Shown: positions 1 through 8,463 of the stretch, piece by piece
How positions within the stretch are numbered: position 1 is the stretch's first letter
Layout of the letters: every line of letters begins with the position of its first letter
Assembly: GCF_947503375.1 (NCBI RefSeq)
Contig: NZ_CANNDQ010000002.1
Span: forward strand, 62,001-126,000
Direction of reading: 5' to 3'
Length of the DNA stretch: 64,000 bases
Origin: an uncultured Psychroserpens sp.
Lineage (GTDB): Bacteria > Bacteroidota > Bacteroidia > Flavobacteriales > Flavobacteriaceae
Translations under genes and position numbers: made by a program
Notes under the pieces: model-generated
Database searches by the model: none
Seen by the model: only the letters and a program-made list of their open reading frames with translations
What the model was told of the DNA's origin: nothing

Positions 1-1261
1 CTAAGCATTCTTCGTATTCTTTTAAAGGATCACTTTTTGCAGTAATAGCGCCTCCAACAGAGTAAGATATATATTTGTGTGTACTGTTGTAAAGAATACT
101 CCTAATCACTACATTAAAATCAAAATCATTATTAGGTGTAAAATAACCTACTGTTCCTGAATATAAACCGCGCTTAGTTACCTCTAAGTTTTCTATAATT
201 TTCATAGCAGATAGCTTTGGTGCTCCTGTCATGCTTCCCATTGGGAATGTGGTTTTAATAATATCAACAGGATGTGTACTGCTATTTACATTTGAAACGA
301 CAGTTGAGATCATTTGATGCACTTGTTCAAAACTATACACTTTACAAAACTCTTCTACTATAACACTTCCTCTGGTCGCTGTTCTTGAAAGGTCGTTACG
401 TACTAGATCTACAATCATTACATTTTCACTACGCTCTTTCTCATCTTTAGCCAATCTTAGCTTCAAAATTTCGTCTTCATTACTATCTTTCGAGCGTCTT
501 GCTGTACCTTTTATAGGTTGCGAAATTATTTTCTGAGCTTCTTTTTTAAGATAGCGTTCTGGTGATGCAGACATCAAGTACTTGTCATAAACCTTTAAAA
601 AAGTTGCAAAAGGTGGCTTGGATATTCCGTTAAGCTTTTGGTAAGTTACTATTGGATTAAGTGTTGTGTTTTCGGCATAAAATTCTTGACAAAAATTAGC
701 TTCATAAATATCGCCTCTATAAATATGGGCTAACATTTCGTTCACTTTTTTAAAATAATCATCTTTATGAATGCGTAATTTGATTTTAATTTGATCTTCA
801 GTGTGCTCTGATAATTCTTCAGAAACATTAATCTTTTCTATTGCCTTAAGATCCTGATCTATTTCGTTAGCCACAACATTTATATAATGCATTTCTACGG
901 TATTACCTTTTATTAAAAATAATCGTTTAGGCTGAAAAAAATACAGTTCAGGAAAACATAATACATCATTATTGTTAGAAGTCAACGCTTCTAAGTCGTT
1001 TTTAAGATCATAGGACAGATATCCAAAAATCCAGTCTTTAGTCACCGATTGGTAGTCTTTTAACTGCTCAAAAGCATTGTAGTAATCTGTTTGAAAACTG
1101 GTAAATGCATCCACTGCTAATACAGCATCATAATTAGAATAATTATGTTCGTAGCTATTAGAATCTAGCCATACAACTTCATAGAACTGTTGACTCCAAA
1201 ACAATAATTTTTGTTTATATTGCTCAACATTATTGATGTGATGCGTTTGTATTCTCCTCAA
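1..1261 (-). CDS. pabB: Aminodeoxychorismate synthase component I (partial, C-terminus off the left edge)
   Basis: Reading the minus strand from 1261 gives 420 open codons that run off the window. The enzyme makes 4-amino-4-deoxychorismate from chorismate and ammonia for folate synthesis. Visible chorismate-binding-family motifs are PIKGT (residues 249-253), DLVRNDL (285-291), MTGAPK (344-349) and YSVGG (400-404). The lysine in PIKGT is typical of PabB; anthranilate synthase usually has alanine there. Only about 10-15 residues should be missing. No ATG lies at the 5' end. A TTG at 1261 gives an N-terminus MRRIQTHH, and an in-frame stop lies a few codons upstream, so TTG is the likely start. 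A -7 box lies 24 bases upstream. The gene diverges from the next one. Confidence 0.9.
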   Translation of the reverse strand, partial: MRRIQTHHINNVEQYKQKLLFWSQQFYEVVWLDSNSYEHNYSNYDAVLAVDAFTSFQTDYYNAFEQLKDYQSVTKDWIFGYLSYDLKNDLEALTSNNNDVLCFPELYFFQPKRLFLIKGNTVEMHYINVVANEIDQDLKAIEKINVSEELSEHTEDQIKIKLRIHKDDYFKKVNEMLAHIYRGDIYEANFCQEFYAENTTLNPIVTYQKLNGISKPPFATFLKVYDKYLMSASPERYLKKEAQKIISQPIKGTARRSKDSNEDEILKLRLAKDEKERSENVMIVDLVRNDLSRTATRGSVIVEEFCKVYSFEQVHQMISTVVSNVNSSTHPVDIIKTTFPMGSMTGAPKLSAMKIIENLEVTKRGLYSGTVGYFTPNNDFDFNVVIRSILYNSTHKYISYSVGGAITAKSDPLKEYEECL

Positions 1262-1285
1262 AATAAGATGATATTCTTAATCTTT

Positions 1286-1293
1286 CAAATGTA
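1286..1293 (-). promoter_or_regulatory. Candidate -7 box for pabB
   Basis: The minus strand reads TACATTTG, matching the Bacteroidota TAnnTTTG consensus, 24 bases before the TTG start of pabB. I see no good TTG at the -33 position. Confidence 0.45.
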
Positions 1294-1361
1294 TTAAGAA
1301 ACTATCATATATTCAGAATAAAATTGCATTACAAGACCATTATTATTTTATCTACTTATTT

Positions 1362-4058
1362 ATGAACTCTAGAACATTATCCCTTTTAAAATTTAATCAA
1401 TTCTGTTTCTTTCTATTTGCATTGAGCATTAATACGTATGCTTTTCAATGGTATACACATGAGGATAGCAAATTAGGATTCACATTACAATTACCCGAAG
1501 CTCCTAATTATAATGATGAATATGAATCTTTTACAATTTATAGCTACAGTAAACCAAATGCAAAAACCGTGTTTTCATTCTTTGCTTTAGATTTTAGACA
1601 ATTAAATAATAAGAAAGAGAACCAAACTATAATTGACGATTTTATTACCAATACCATAAACAATATTAATGGCAAACTCATCGATAAAGAGAAAATTCCA
1701 TACAAAGGAGGTTTAAAATATCAAATACAAATAAAGGTCAACGAAGTGAATATGATGCGTTCACAGATTACCCTTAAAAATGATATTATGTGTTATTTAT
1801 CTGTTGAAGATGTAGAAGCAAAGATGACTTCTAAAGATATTGATACCTTTTTTAATTCTTTAAGAATAAATGCTCCTGAACCTCTTGAAGCAAAATCACC
1901 TATAGTTTATAAAAATGACAAAGGTGCTTTTTCATTACCAATACCAATTGAGCCACAAGACATCTCTAGAGAAGTGCCTAATCCTATAGATGAAAATGGT
2001 GAACCTTATAAACTGAACATGTACTTATCATCAGATTTTAATAATAATGATAATTACCTCTTTAGATATAACGACTTACCAGCAGGATACTATATGGAAG
2101 ATCCTGAAACAAGTTTCATAGAAATGGAAAATTCTCTAACTGGTAAAGCTAGCTTAGTCGCTGAACCAAAGACTATTTATTTAGATGGCTATGAAGGAAA
2201 AGAATACGAACTATTAATTGACGACCAATACCATACAATTTGTAGAGTATACTTTAGAGGAAATAGAACTTACTTATTACTCAAACAAAAATTAGTTGCC
2301 TCTGAAAAAGTAACTAGAGATCATCCATTTTTTACTGAATTCAAGTTTGAGCCATATCTTCCATCTGAAACGATCCGTTTTAGTCCTGAAGGTGAAAGTT
2401 TTGAAACCTTATTCTTTGAAGACAGAACATCTACAATTGACACCGTAGATTATAATGATTCTTATTTAAAAGGATCAGCAGATTATTTTGCAAAAAACCC
2501 TAACACTGGTGGTGTATATCAGTTTGGATATAGTGAGTTAAAACCGTATTTTAAAATTACAGATATGCAGACGTTTTATGATACCAATATTGACGTTATT
2601 AAGAATTGGAACGATACTATACTAAGCAAAAAAGAAATAAAAATAGCTAATACTGATGCTGTAGAATTACTTTTACAAAATAACGAGACAAAAATCACCA
2701 CGCGACACCAAATGTGGCTAAATGATAAACACTTATTTTTCATGTCGCTTTACGCTGGTAAAGAAGAATTGAACAGCGCTTTAAGCGATTCGATCTTCAA
2801 GTCGTTCAAACCTGCTAAAACTGAGACAACTTTCGACTATTACGCTTCAAAGACTGATGCTATACTAGCACATTTAAAATCAAATGACACTATTGTTTAC
2901 AACGATGCTTTAGGTGCTTTCAATTATTATGAATTTGAACCAAAAGCCGATGTTTCAAAATTACACAATGAACTTAAAATCAACTATACTAACGTCATAA
3001 GAAACAATGCTGTAAAAGTTAAAATCATTGATGAGTTAGCTAATGTTAATGATAGCACTACATTAGAAGTGTTACAAAAGTTATATATCAATCCATCTTC
3101 ATCAGAAACAATTAAAGCATCGATTATTACAACTATTCCTCATTTAAAAAATGAAAACAGATTAAACATATACAAGACACTTTTGCTTAATTCTCCTCCA
3201 GAAGAAAACGATAATAACTATGGTTGGTCGATTTTAACACCATTTAGAGATTCGTTAGATTTTACTAATGCTAACTACAAAGATTTTATAAAACTAATAG
3301 ACCATCAGCATTATAGAGAAGATGTATTAGATATTTCAATTTCGTTAATTAAAGAAAAGAATGATGATGCTTCATTTGTTGCAGAATATTTTGACACATT
3401 ATTTAAACATGCTGCCTCAGACTTGAGGGCATACCAAGATGTACAACAAAACGAGTCAGAAGATACCAATTATACTTATAACAATTTAATTTATTCCTAT
3501 TTGGATCTACTCAATACTGTTCAATATAAAAATGAGCAAACTGATGCCTTTACTTCTGCCATGATCAATGAAGAAAAAAACAGATGGCTACAAGTAAAAG
3601 CAATTACGGCTCGTATTATAAACAACCAACCTTTAGAGCGAACATTTTTAGAAGATCAAATGGACAGCCTATCTTCTAGGATGGATATTTTAAGGGGATA
3701 CCATAAAATAAATCAGTTTAATAGAGTTCCAAAAAAGTATATAAAACCAGAATCCTTTGCAAAATTATCTCTACATGATTTTATTGGTGAAGACTACAGC
3801 TATCCAGATCATATTGAAACTTTAGGCAAAGTCACTAAGGACGGTAAAGCATATTATGCCTTTTCTTGCACCTATATTTCTGAGGATGAATCTGAAGAAG
3901 ACACCTCTTACCTAGCCATTGTACAAATTGGAAAACCAATCACTCAAGACAATGATTTTTCTCGTTATATCTCTTATTCAAATTGGGAATCTCCAGAAAA
4001 AAACTGGAAGCAACAAGCACTAGATTTGATTCCAGATTTAATTGAATATGGTTATTAA
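1362..4058 (+). CDS. Large secreted protein with three tandem related domains, unknown function
   Basis: 898 aa. I do not recognise a named family. A signal peptide (about residues 1-27, ending in TYA) predicts export. Residues 28-175, 180-335 and about 340-490 look like three copies of one alpha/beta unit. Each opens with a 'GxF/GES...LP' edge strand and ends with a helix containing FFNSLRI, FFTEFKF or IFKSFKP, reminiscent of PsbP/Mog1-type folds. The second half (about 490-780) is helical and repeat-like. The last 100 residues are acidic and beta-rich. It stands alone, divergent from pabB and 37 bases before the helicase. The start is ATG with an AT-rich leader. The fold comparison is inference from residue patterns only. 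Confidence 0.8.
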   Translation: MNSRTLSLLKFNQFCFFLFALSINTYAFQWYTHEDSKLGFTLQLPEAPNYNDEYESFTIYSYSKPNAKTVFSFFALDFRQLNNKKENQTIIDDFITNTINNINGKLIDKEKIPYKGGLKYQIQIKVNEVNMMRSQITLKNDIMCYLSVEDVEAKMTSKDIDTFFNSLRINAPEPLEAKSPIVYKNDKGAFSLPIPIEPQDISREVPNPIDENGEPYKLNMYLSSDFNNNDNYLFRYNDLPAGYYMEDPETSFIEMENSLTGKASLVAEPKTIYLDGYEGKEYELLIDDQYHTICRVYFRGNRTYLLLKQKLVASEKVTRDHPFFTEFKFEPYLPSETIRFSPEGESFETLFFEDRTSTIDTVDYNDSYLKGSADYFAKNPNTGGVYQFGYSELKPYFKITDMQTFYDTNIDVIKNWNDTILSKKEIKIANTDAVELLLQNNETKITTRHQMWLNDKHLFFMSLYAGKEELNSALSDSIFKSFKPAKTETTFDYYASKTDAILAHLKSNDTIVYNDALGAFNYYEFEPKADVSKLHNELKINYTNVIRNNAVKVKIIDELANVNDSTTLEVLQKLYINPSSSETIKASIITTIPHLKNENRLNIYKTLLLNSPPEENDNNYGWSILTPFRDSLDFTNANYKDFIKLIDHQHYREDVLDISISLIKEKNDDASFVAEYFDTLFKHAASDLRAYQDVQQNESEDTNYTYNNLIYSYLDLLNTVQYKNEQTDAFTSAMINEEKNRWLQVKAITARIINNQPLERTFLEDQMDSLSSRMDILRGYHKINQFNRVPKKYIKPESFAKLSLHDFIGEDYSYPDHIETLGKVTKDGKAYYAFSCTYISEDESEEDTSYLAIVQIGKPITQDNDFSRYISYSNWESPEKNWKQQALDLIPDLIEYGY

Positions 4059-4083
4059 TTTTAATAATTGTTGTAAATAGGGT

Positions 4084-4091
4084 TACTTTTG
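4084..4091 (+). promoter_or_regulatory. -7 box for the DEAD-box helicase
   Basis: TACTTTTG matches TAnnTTTG and ends four bases before the ATG at 4096, so the transcript would be leaderless or nearly so. No TTG lies at the expected -33 position. Confidence 0.6.
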
Positions 4092-4095
4092 CAAC

Positions 4096-5463
4096 ATGGA
4101 AAACGATGCACCAACTTTTGAGGACTTAAATCTTAATACGCCTTTATACAATGCGCTTAACGATCTAGGTTTTACTCAACCAACACCTATTCAAGCTCAA
4201 GCATACAATGTAGTGGCTTCGGGAAAAGATGTTGTTGGTATTGCTCAGACTGGTACAGGTAAGACCTTTGCTTACATGTTACCCATTTTGCGTCATTTAA
4301 AATTCTCTACTCAAGAAAACCCAAGAGTTCTTATTTTAGTGCCTACACGTGAACTGGTAGTTCAGGTTGTAGAAGAGGTAGAGAAGTTGGCTGCATACAT
4401 AAATATTAGAGTTTTAGGTGTTTATGGCGGCACTAATATCAATACACAAAAACAGGCCGTTGCACAAGGGCAAGATATAATAGTAGCAACTCCTGGACGC
4501 CTATTTGATCTAGCTGTTAGCCACGTATTACAATTGAAATCTATACAAAAATTAGTTATAGATGAAGTCGATGTTATGCTCGATCTAGGTTTCAGGCATC
4601 AATTATTAAACATCTTCGATATTTTACCTGAGCGTAGACAAAATATAATGTTTTCAGCAACTATGACTGAAGACGTAGATGAACTCATCACTGATTTTTT
4701 CATTAAACCAAAACGTGTAACGATTGCAGTTTCTGGGACACCTTTACATAATATTGAGCAACAACGATATAAAGTCGTTAATTTTTATACTAAGGTGAAT
4801 CTTTTAGAATATTTATTAGAAGATGAACAGACCTATCATAAGGTTTTGATCTTTGTTGCCTTTAAAAAACTTGCCGATTTATTATTTGATCAAATTGAAG
4901 AACGTTTTCCTAGCGAAGCTTGTGTCATACACTCAAACAAGACTCAAAACTACAGATTACGAAGTATAGAACAATTCAGGTCTGGTGAGCATCGAATTTT
5001 AATAGCTACAGATGTTATGGCTAGAGGTTTAGATATTGAAAACATAAGCCATGTAATCAATTTTGACACTCCAAAATATCCTGAAAACTATATGCATCGT
5101 ATTGGTAGAACTGGTCGTGCAGAACAGCAAGGGAAAGCATTGACCTTCTCTACAGATAAAGAAATTGAAGCTATAGAAACTATAGAAAGCTACATGGACA
5201 AAAAAATTGCGTTACTTGACGTGCCAGATAATGTTGAGATTTCAAAGCAATTGATCGAAGAAGAGCGTCCACAAATTAGAGAACGTAATAACCCAATTAA
5301 AAGAAGAACTGAGGATACTATTGGACCAGCTTTTCACGAAAAGAAAGACAAGAACAAAAAAGAAAATCTTGGTGGTTCTTATAAATTTAAAATTGCTTCA
5401 AAATATAAGAAGCCAAAAACACGTGGCGACAAAAATTACAATAAGCGAAATAAAAGGAAATAA
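4096..5463 (+). CDS. DEAD-box ATP-dependent RNA helicase (DEVD variant)
   Basis: 455 aa. RNA duplex unwinding, ribosome assembly or RNA turnover in the cytoplasm. Motifs in order: Q-motif phenylalanine and glutamine (FTQPTPIQ, 26-33), motif I AQTGTGKT (50-57), motif Ia PTREL (83-87), GG (111-112), TPGR (132-135), motif II DEVD (156-159) in place of DEAD, motif III SAT (187-189), then the helicase C domain with ARGLDI and HRIGRTGR. The tail after about residue 385 is rich in Lys, Arg and Asn, as in RhlE-like proteins that use a basic tail to hold RNA. The DEVD variation keeps the catalytic D-E pair, so activity is expected. The specific paralogue is not assigned. Confidence 0.95.
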   Translation: MENDAPTFEDLNLNTPLYNALNDLGFTQPTPIQAQAYNVVASGKDVVGIAQTGTGKTFAYMLPILRHLKFSTQENPRVLILVPTRELVVQVVEEVEKLAAYINIRVLGVYGGTNINTQKQAVAQGQDIIVATPGRLFDLAVSHVLQLKSIQKLVIDEVDVMLDLGFRHQLLNIFDILPERRQNIMFSATMTEDVDELITDFFIKPKRVTIAVSGTPLHNIEQQRYKVVNFYTKVNLLEYLLEDEQTYHKVLIFVAFKKLADLLFDQIEERFPSEACVIHSNKTQNYRLRSIEQFRSGEHRILIATDVMARGLDIENISHVINFDTPKYPENYMHRIGRTGRAEQQGKALTFSTDKEIEAIETIESYMDKKIALLDVPDNVEISKQLIEEERPQIRERNNPIKRRTEDTIGPAFHEKKDKNKKENLGGSYKFKIASKYKKPKTRGDKNYNKRNKRK

Positions 5464-5493
5464 AAAATCCCTTTCCAATGACTTGAAAAGGGA
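5462..5493 (-). terminator. Terminator of the sigma / 60-aa / MscS operon
   Basis: Stem TCCCTTT (5468-5474) with AAAGGGA (5487-5493). On the minus strand it is followed by a T run (5467-5462), downstream of the MscS gene. It also lies just after the helicase stop and may act in both directions. Confidence 0.65.
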
Positions 5494-5558
5494 AAGCTAA
5501 AAGCCATTATAAAGTCAAAGAAATATAATATACTAACCTTTAACCCTAAAAATTATAT

Positions 5559-6386
5559 TTATTCCATAACCTTAATCTGACTTTCAACTATATCTTTAAT
5601 TGGTACAATAAGTTTGCCTTCTTTATTTTTAAGTATTACAGAAATATTGTCTATAGCGTCAATTTCAAAAATTGAATTATTAAATTCTATCTTCTTGCCT
5701 ACTTCAAATGTTTTTCTAGTGTAAAAAGTCTTTAGTAAATCACTAATCACCTCTTTAGCTCCTAAGCCAAAGGCCAATGCAAAAGCAAGTAGAAATGCAC
5801 CTAAAATGAGCGTCAGATTGTTTGTAATGATATTTGTATCTACACCAGCTTGATTTAGTGCAGTAATAGAAATAAAAATTAGCAGTAAGAAAAAAACGAT
5901 TTGACTTATTATTTTGGCACCAGATAAATCCATTGAGTCAAAGAATGCTCGCAATCCTTTTTTTACAAAATTAGCGAACAATAGTCCTAATGTAAAAATA
6001 ACGAGTGCCACAAAAAGTTGTGGTAAATAGCCTAAGAAGTTGCTAATTTGTTCTGAGAGAATATTCAGATTCAAAATATCTGATACGACGATTAGTAACA
6101 TGATATAGATAATCCACTTTATAAAAGTTGAAACAATCTTAATTGTATTAAAATTAAGTTGTTTGCCTTCAACAATTTCTATAGCATTTAATTTATCATC
6201 TAATGTATTTGCTTTAGCAAGCTTCAAAGCTTTTTTAACAAGTTTTACAACAAGCTTAGCTATTAACCAACCAATAAGTAATACAATTATTGCCACTAGA
6301 ATGTTAGTTGATACCTTTACGATTTCTGGCCACATACTTGTGAATGAATCTATGGCTGTATCTTTATATTCTGAAATTTTATCCAT
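5559..6386 (-). CDS. Small MscS-family / TM-helix mechanosensitive channel protein
   Basis: 275 aa. Inner-membrane protein of the small-conductance mechanosensitive channel superfamily. About five hydrophobic segments (near 25-50, 85-105, 115-145, 158-180, 188-212) are followed by a Gly/Ala-rich pore-helix stretch (FALAFGLGAKEVISDLL) and a short beta domain (about 225-275) like the start of the MscS cytoplasmic vestibule. It is shorter than canonical MscS proteins with a full vestibule and resembles the conserved TM-helix group. It is third in a minus-strand run after an ECF sigma factor and a 60-aa protein, 13 bases downstream of the latter, which suggests control by envelope or osmotic stress. 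Ion selectivity cannot be read from the sequence. Confidence 0.85.
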   Translation of the reverse strand: MDKISEYKDTAIDSFTSMWPEIVKVSTNILVAIIVLLIGWLIAKLVVKLVKKALKLAKANTLDDKLNAIEIVEGKQLNFNTIKIVSTFIKWIIYIMLLIVVSDILNLNILSEQISNFLGYLPQLFVALVIFTLGLLFANFVKKGLRAFFDSMDLSGAKIISQIVFFLLLIFISITALNQAGVDTNIITNNLTLILGAFLLAFALAFGLGAKEVISDLLKTFYTRKTFEVGKKIEFNNSIFEIDAIDNISVILKNKEGKLIVPIKDIVESQIKVME

Positions 6387-6399
6387 GTCCTAAATGTGA

Positions 6400-6582
6400 T
6401 TAATTATTATTTTTATCTCTTTTATTCATTACTGTTTCTATAACGTCACCTATGTTGTAAGAAAACAGTTCTGCTAATTCCATGAGTAACTTTGCTATGG
6501 CTATATCATTCATAACCTTAGACTTCAGTTCTGGCGGTACTGATTTCAATGGCTTATCTATGTCTCTAAATAAATTTTCCAT
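6400..6582 (-). CDS. 60-residue protein coupled to the ECF sigma factor
   Basis: 60 aa, not recognised. The ATG overlaps the sigma-factor stop codon (TAATG), so translation is probably coupled. The protein looks helical and amphipathic, with MNDIAIAKLLMELAELFS in the middle and a basic, Asn-rich tail. It has no signal peptide or convincing membrane segment. The position directly after an ECF sigma gene would suit an anti-sigma factor, but it is too short to show a zinc anti-sigma or FecR-type domain. The tight spacing on both sides (overlap upstream, 13 bases to the channel gene) argues that it is real. Confidence 0.7.
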   Translation of the reverse strand: MENLFRDIDKPLKSVPPELKSKVMNDIAIAKLLMELAELFSYNIGDVIETVMNKRDKNNN

Positions 6583-7154
6583 TATACTAGGTTATTTTCG
6601 TAAACTGTTAACAACTTGTCTTTTGCACGCTTGATTCTCATCTTAACTGCACTTTCACCTATATCTAAAACACTTTCAATCTCTTTAATAGATAGATTGT
6701 CTTGGTATTTTAATAAGAGTATCATTTTCTCATCTGGAGAAACTAACTCTAATGCTTGTTTTAGTTTATCTAATCTCATATCACTAAAATCAACATCATC
6801 TACTTCTTCTGATATGTTTTCTATATCTGCATAATCAACAGATTGCTTTTCAAATTTTTTAGCTGTATTTCTAGTTACATAGTTTACACAATGATTATAG
6901 GTAAATGCATACAACCAAGTTGAAAATTTAGATTTCTCTTTGAAACTAGCCAATTTTACAAAAAGTTTTAAAAAAACATCCTGTGTTAGATCTTTAGCTT
7001 CGTCTGAGTCTTTAGCAAATCCGTAACATTTATTATAAACCAAATTGGCGTATCTGTCATACAATACTTCAAATAACAGCGTATCATTGTTTTTAACAAT
7101 GGCTCTCACTAGCGCTTCATCTGTTATGTTATGAATATCTTTTAAGGGTTCCAA
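6582..7154 (-). CDS. ECF-type RNA polymerase sigma-70 factor
   Basis: 190 aa. Directs RNA polymerase to a stress or envelope regulon. Sigma region 2 spans about residues 20-95, with the DLTQDVFLKLF segment and FSTWLYAFTYNHCVNYV. Region 4, with its helix-turn-helix (LSIKEIESVLDIGESAVKMRIKRAKDKL), spans about 130-183, and an acidic linker (EEVDDVDFSD) separates them. The best start is TTG at 7154, giving MEPLKDIHN; no in-frame ATG lies nearby. It is the first gene of a three-gene minus-strand operon with the 60-aa protein and the MscS-like channel. No transmembrane anti-sigma gene is adjacent, so the regulating partner is unclear. Confidence 0.92.
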   Translation of the reverse strand: MEPLKDIHNITDEALVRAIVKNNDTLLFEVLYDRYANLVYNKCYGFAKDSDEAKDLTQDVFLKLFVKLASFKEKSKFSTWLYAFTYNHCVNYVTRNTAKKFEKQSVDYADIENISEEVDDVDFSDMRLDKLKQALELVSPDEKMILLLKYQDNLSIKEIESVLDIGESAVKMRIKRAKDKLLTVYENNLV

Positions 7155-7354
7155 AAATGCTTGGATTATAACTAAGGTTAATTTTAAGACACCTATTCTT
7201 TTTGAAAGTCACATAAAAGTGTGGCTCTTATTAAATTTATGAAATTTTAATGTCTTAATAAGTCCTCTTCTAAACAAAAAGAAAAATAACAAACATATAA
7301 TTATAACGCTAACTCAATAAAACGATATGATTTTACGTTTTTTCAAATAATAAC

Positions 7355-7362
7355 TACTTTTG
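7355..7362 (+). promoter_or_regulatory. -7 box for the gene at 7378
   Basis: TACTTTTG matches TAnnTTTG, 15 bases before the ATG. A near -33 element, TTTTA, ends 19 bases upstream. Confidence 0.5.
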
Positions 7363-7377
7363 TAAAAAGCCTGCTTA

Positions 7378-7968
7378 ATGAGAGAAGACCTACACAATGT
7401 TATTCCTAACTTACAGCCGTTTAATTATTCGCAACACCATGATTCACTTTTTATTAATCAAAAATGGGTTTTGGTAAATGGTATTTCTGAAAAAAAATCT
7501 ATTTATACATTCAGAGAAGATAATATCTTAGAAATTTCTAGAAAAGAATCTGTAATTAAGACTTCATGGACCCTTAGTATTAATAATATTTTTTCGATTG
7601 AAACTGAAGACGGACTTATAACTGTTAAAGCCTATTTTAAAGATAATGATGTATTAGTACTGAATCATCAAAACAAAGAAGAGTTTGCTTTATTTATAAA
7701 CACCACCAACTATAAAGAAGAGCTCAACTCTATTAAAGACGTGCAATTATTTTTAAAGGAAAAGTACAAGCAAAAAGTTTCTGATTTAATTTATACTCAT
7801 CAATTTTATTATATTGAGAAGTCCAAAGAATTTGGTCCATTTACTGTTGAGCAGCTTTCTGAAAAAGTAAAAAAAGATGAAATAAGTTGGTATTGTTTTG
7901 TTCGTGATATTAATGAAAACGATTATAGCAATCGCTTAAGAATTATTGATCTAATGAAAGAACTTTAA
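7378..7968 (+). CDS. Cytoplasmic protein with C-terminal GYF_2-like domain
   Basis: 196 aa, hypothetical. The C-terminal third (about 143-196) carries an aromatic pattern of FYYIEKSKEFGPFTVEQL and ISWYCFV, resembling the GYF_2/DUF4339 peptide-binding fold in which a GPF/GPY core is followed by a short helix. The N-terminal 130 residues are predicted mixed alpha/beta and have no recognised domain. There is no signal peptide or membrane segment. It is transcribed alone, divergent from the ECF sigma gene across a 223-base gap, and converges on the DUF2721 gene with a 9-base spacer. Confidence 0.7.
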   Translation: MREDLHNVIPNLQPFNYSQHHDSLFINQKWVLVNGISEKKSIYTFREDNILEISRKESVIKTSWTLSINNIFSIETEDGLITVKAYFKDNDVLVLNHQNKEEFALFINTTNYKEELNSIKDVQLFLKEKYKQKVSDLIYTHQFYYIEKSKEFGPFTVEQLSEKVKKDEISWYCFVRDINENDYSNRLRIIDLMKEL

Positions 7969-7977
7969 AGAAGGTGC

Positions 7978-8385
7978 TTATTTTGCTTTTAAATGATCTT
8001 CAATATCGCTAATATGTAAACTTAGCGCTTGAACTGAGATTTGTATTTCTTTTATCAATAATGCTAAAGAAACTATAAGTAATATAAGAGCGAGACCAAA
8101 TATCCAAACCGCTAACATGTGATAATTGATATAGATTAAAAACATGGTTAATACACATAGTAATAAACTTGAAATTCCAAAAATTTGCATCCAACGTGTT
8201 AAATTTAGTCTAAGCTTTAAATTATTTATTTGTTGAATCAACGACGAGTCCATCTGCTCTAAGTATTTGTCATGTAAATTCCTAATCACAGCTGCATATG
8301 CTAAAAACCTATTGGTATAAGCCAACATAATTAGCGATATAGCAGAAAATAAAAGTGCAGGTGTTGTTAGTGTAAGCTCGTTCAT
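7978..8385 (-). CDS. DUF2721 family membrane protein
   Basis: 135 aa. It matches DUF2721 proteins as I know them: the N-terminus LTTPALLFSAISLIMLAYTN, an amphipathic middle (about 35-65, with IRNLHDKYLEQ), two closely spaced membrane helices (about 65-88 and 92-113) and a short charged tail. The N-terminal hydrophobic stretch (about 8-30) makes a third segment. Inner-membrane location is expected. The biochemical role of the family is not known to me. It follows lpd on the same strand, but the lpd terminator lies between them, so it is probably transcribed separately. Confidence 0.8.
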   Translation of the reverse strand: MNELTLTTPALLFSAISLIMLAYTNRFLAYAAVIRNLHDKYLEQMDSSLIQQINNLKLRLNLTRWMQIFGISSLLLCVLTMFLIYINYHMLAVWIFGLALILLIVSLALLIKEIQISVQALSLHISDIEDHLKAK

Positions 8386-8414
8386 GGTTTTATTTAAAAT
8401 TATAAAATATATTC

Positions 8415-8442
8415 AAAAAAAAGCGAACCATTAGGTTCGCTT
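8415..8442 (-). terminator. Terminator after lpd
   Basis: Stem AAGCGAACC (8421-8429) / GGTTCGCTT (8434-8442) with a 4-base loop. Read on the minus strand it runs into a stretch of eight T, just after the lpd stop. Confidence 0.85.
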
Positions 8443-8463
8443 AAAATTATAGCAATGCTATTT

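Noticed and set aside
6400..6582. Calling the 60-aa protein an anti-sigma factor
   Set aside because: Position fits, but no zinc motif, FecR-like domain or membrane segment is visible.
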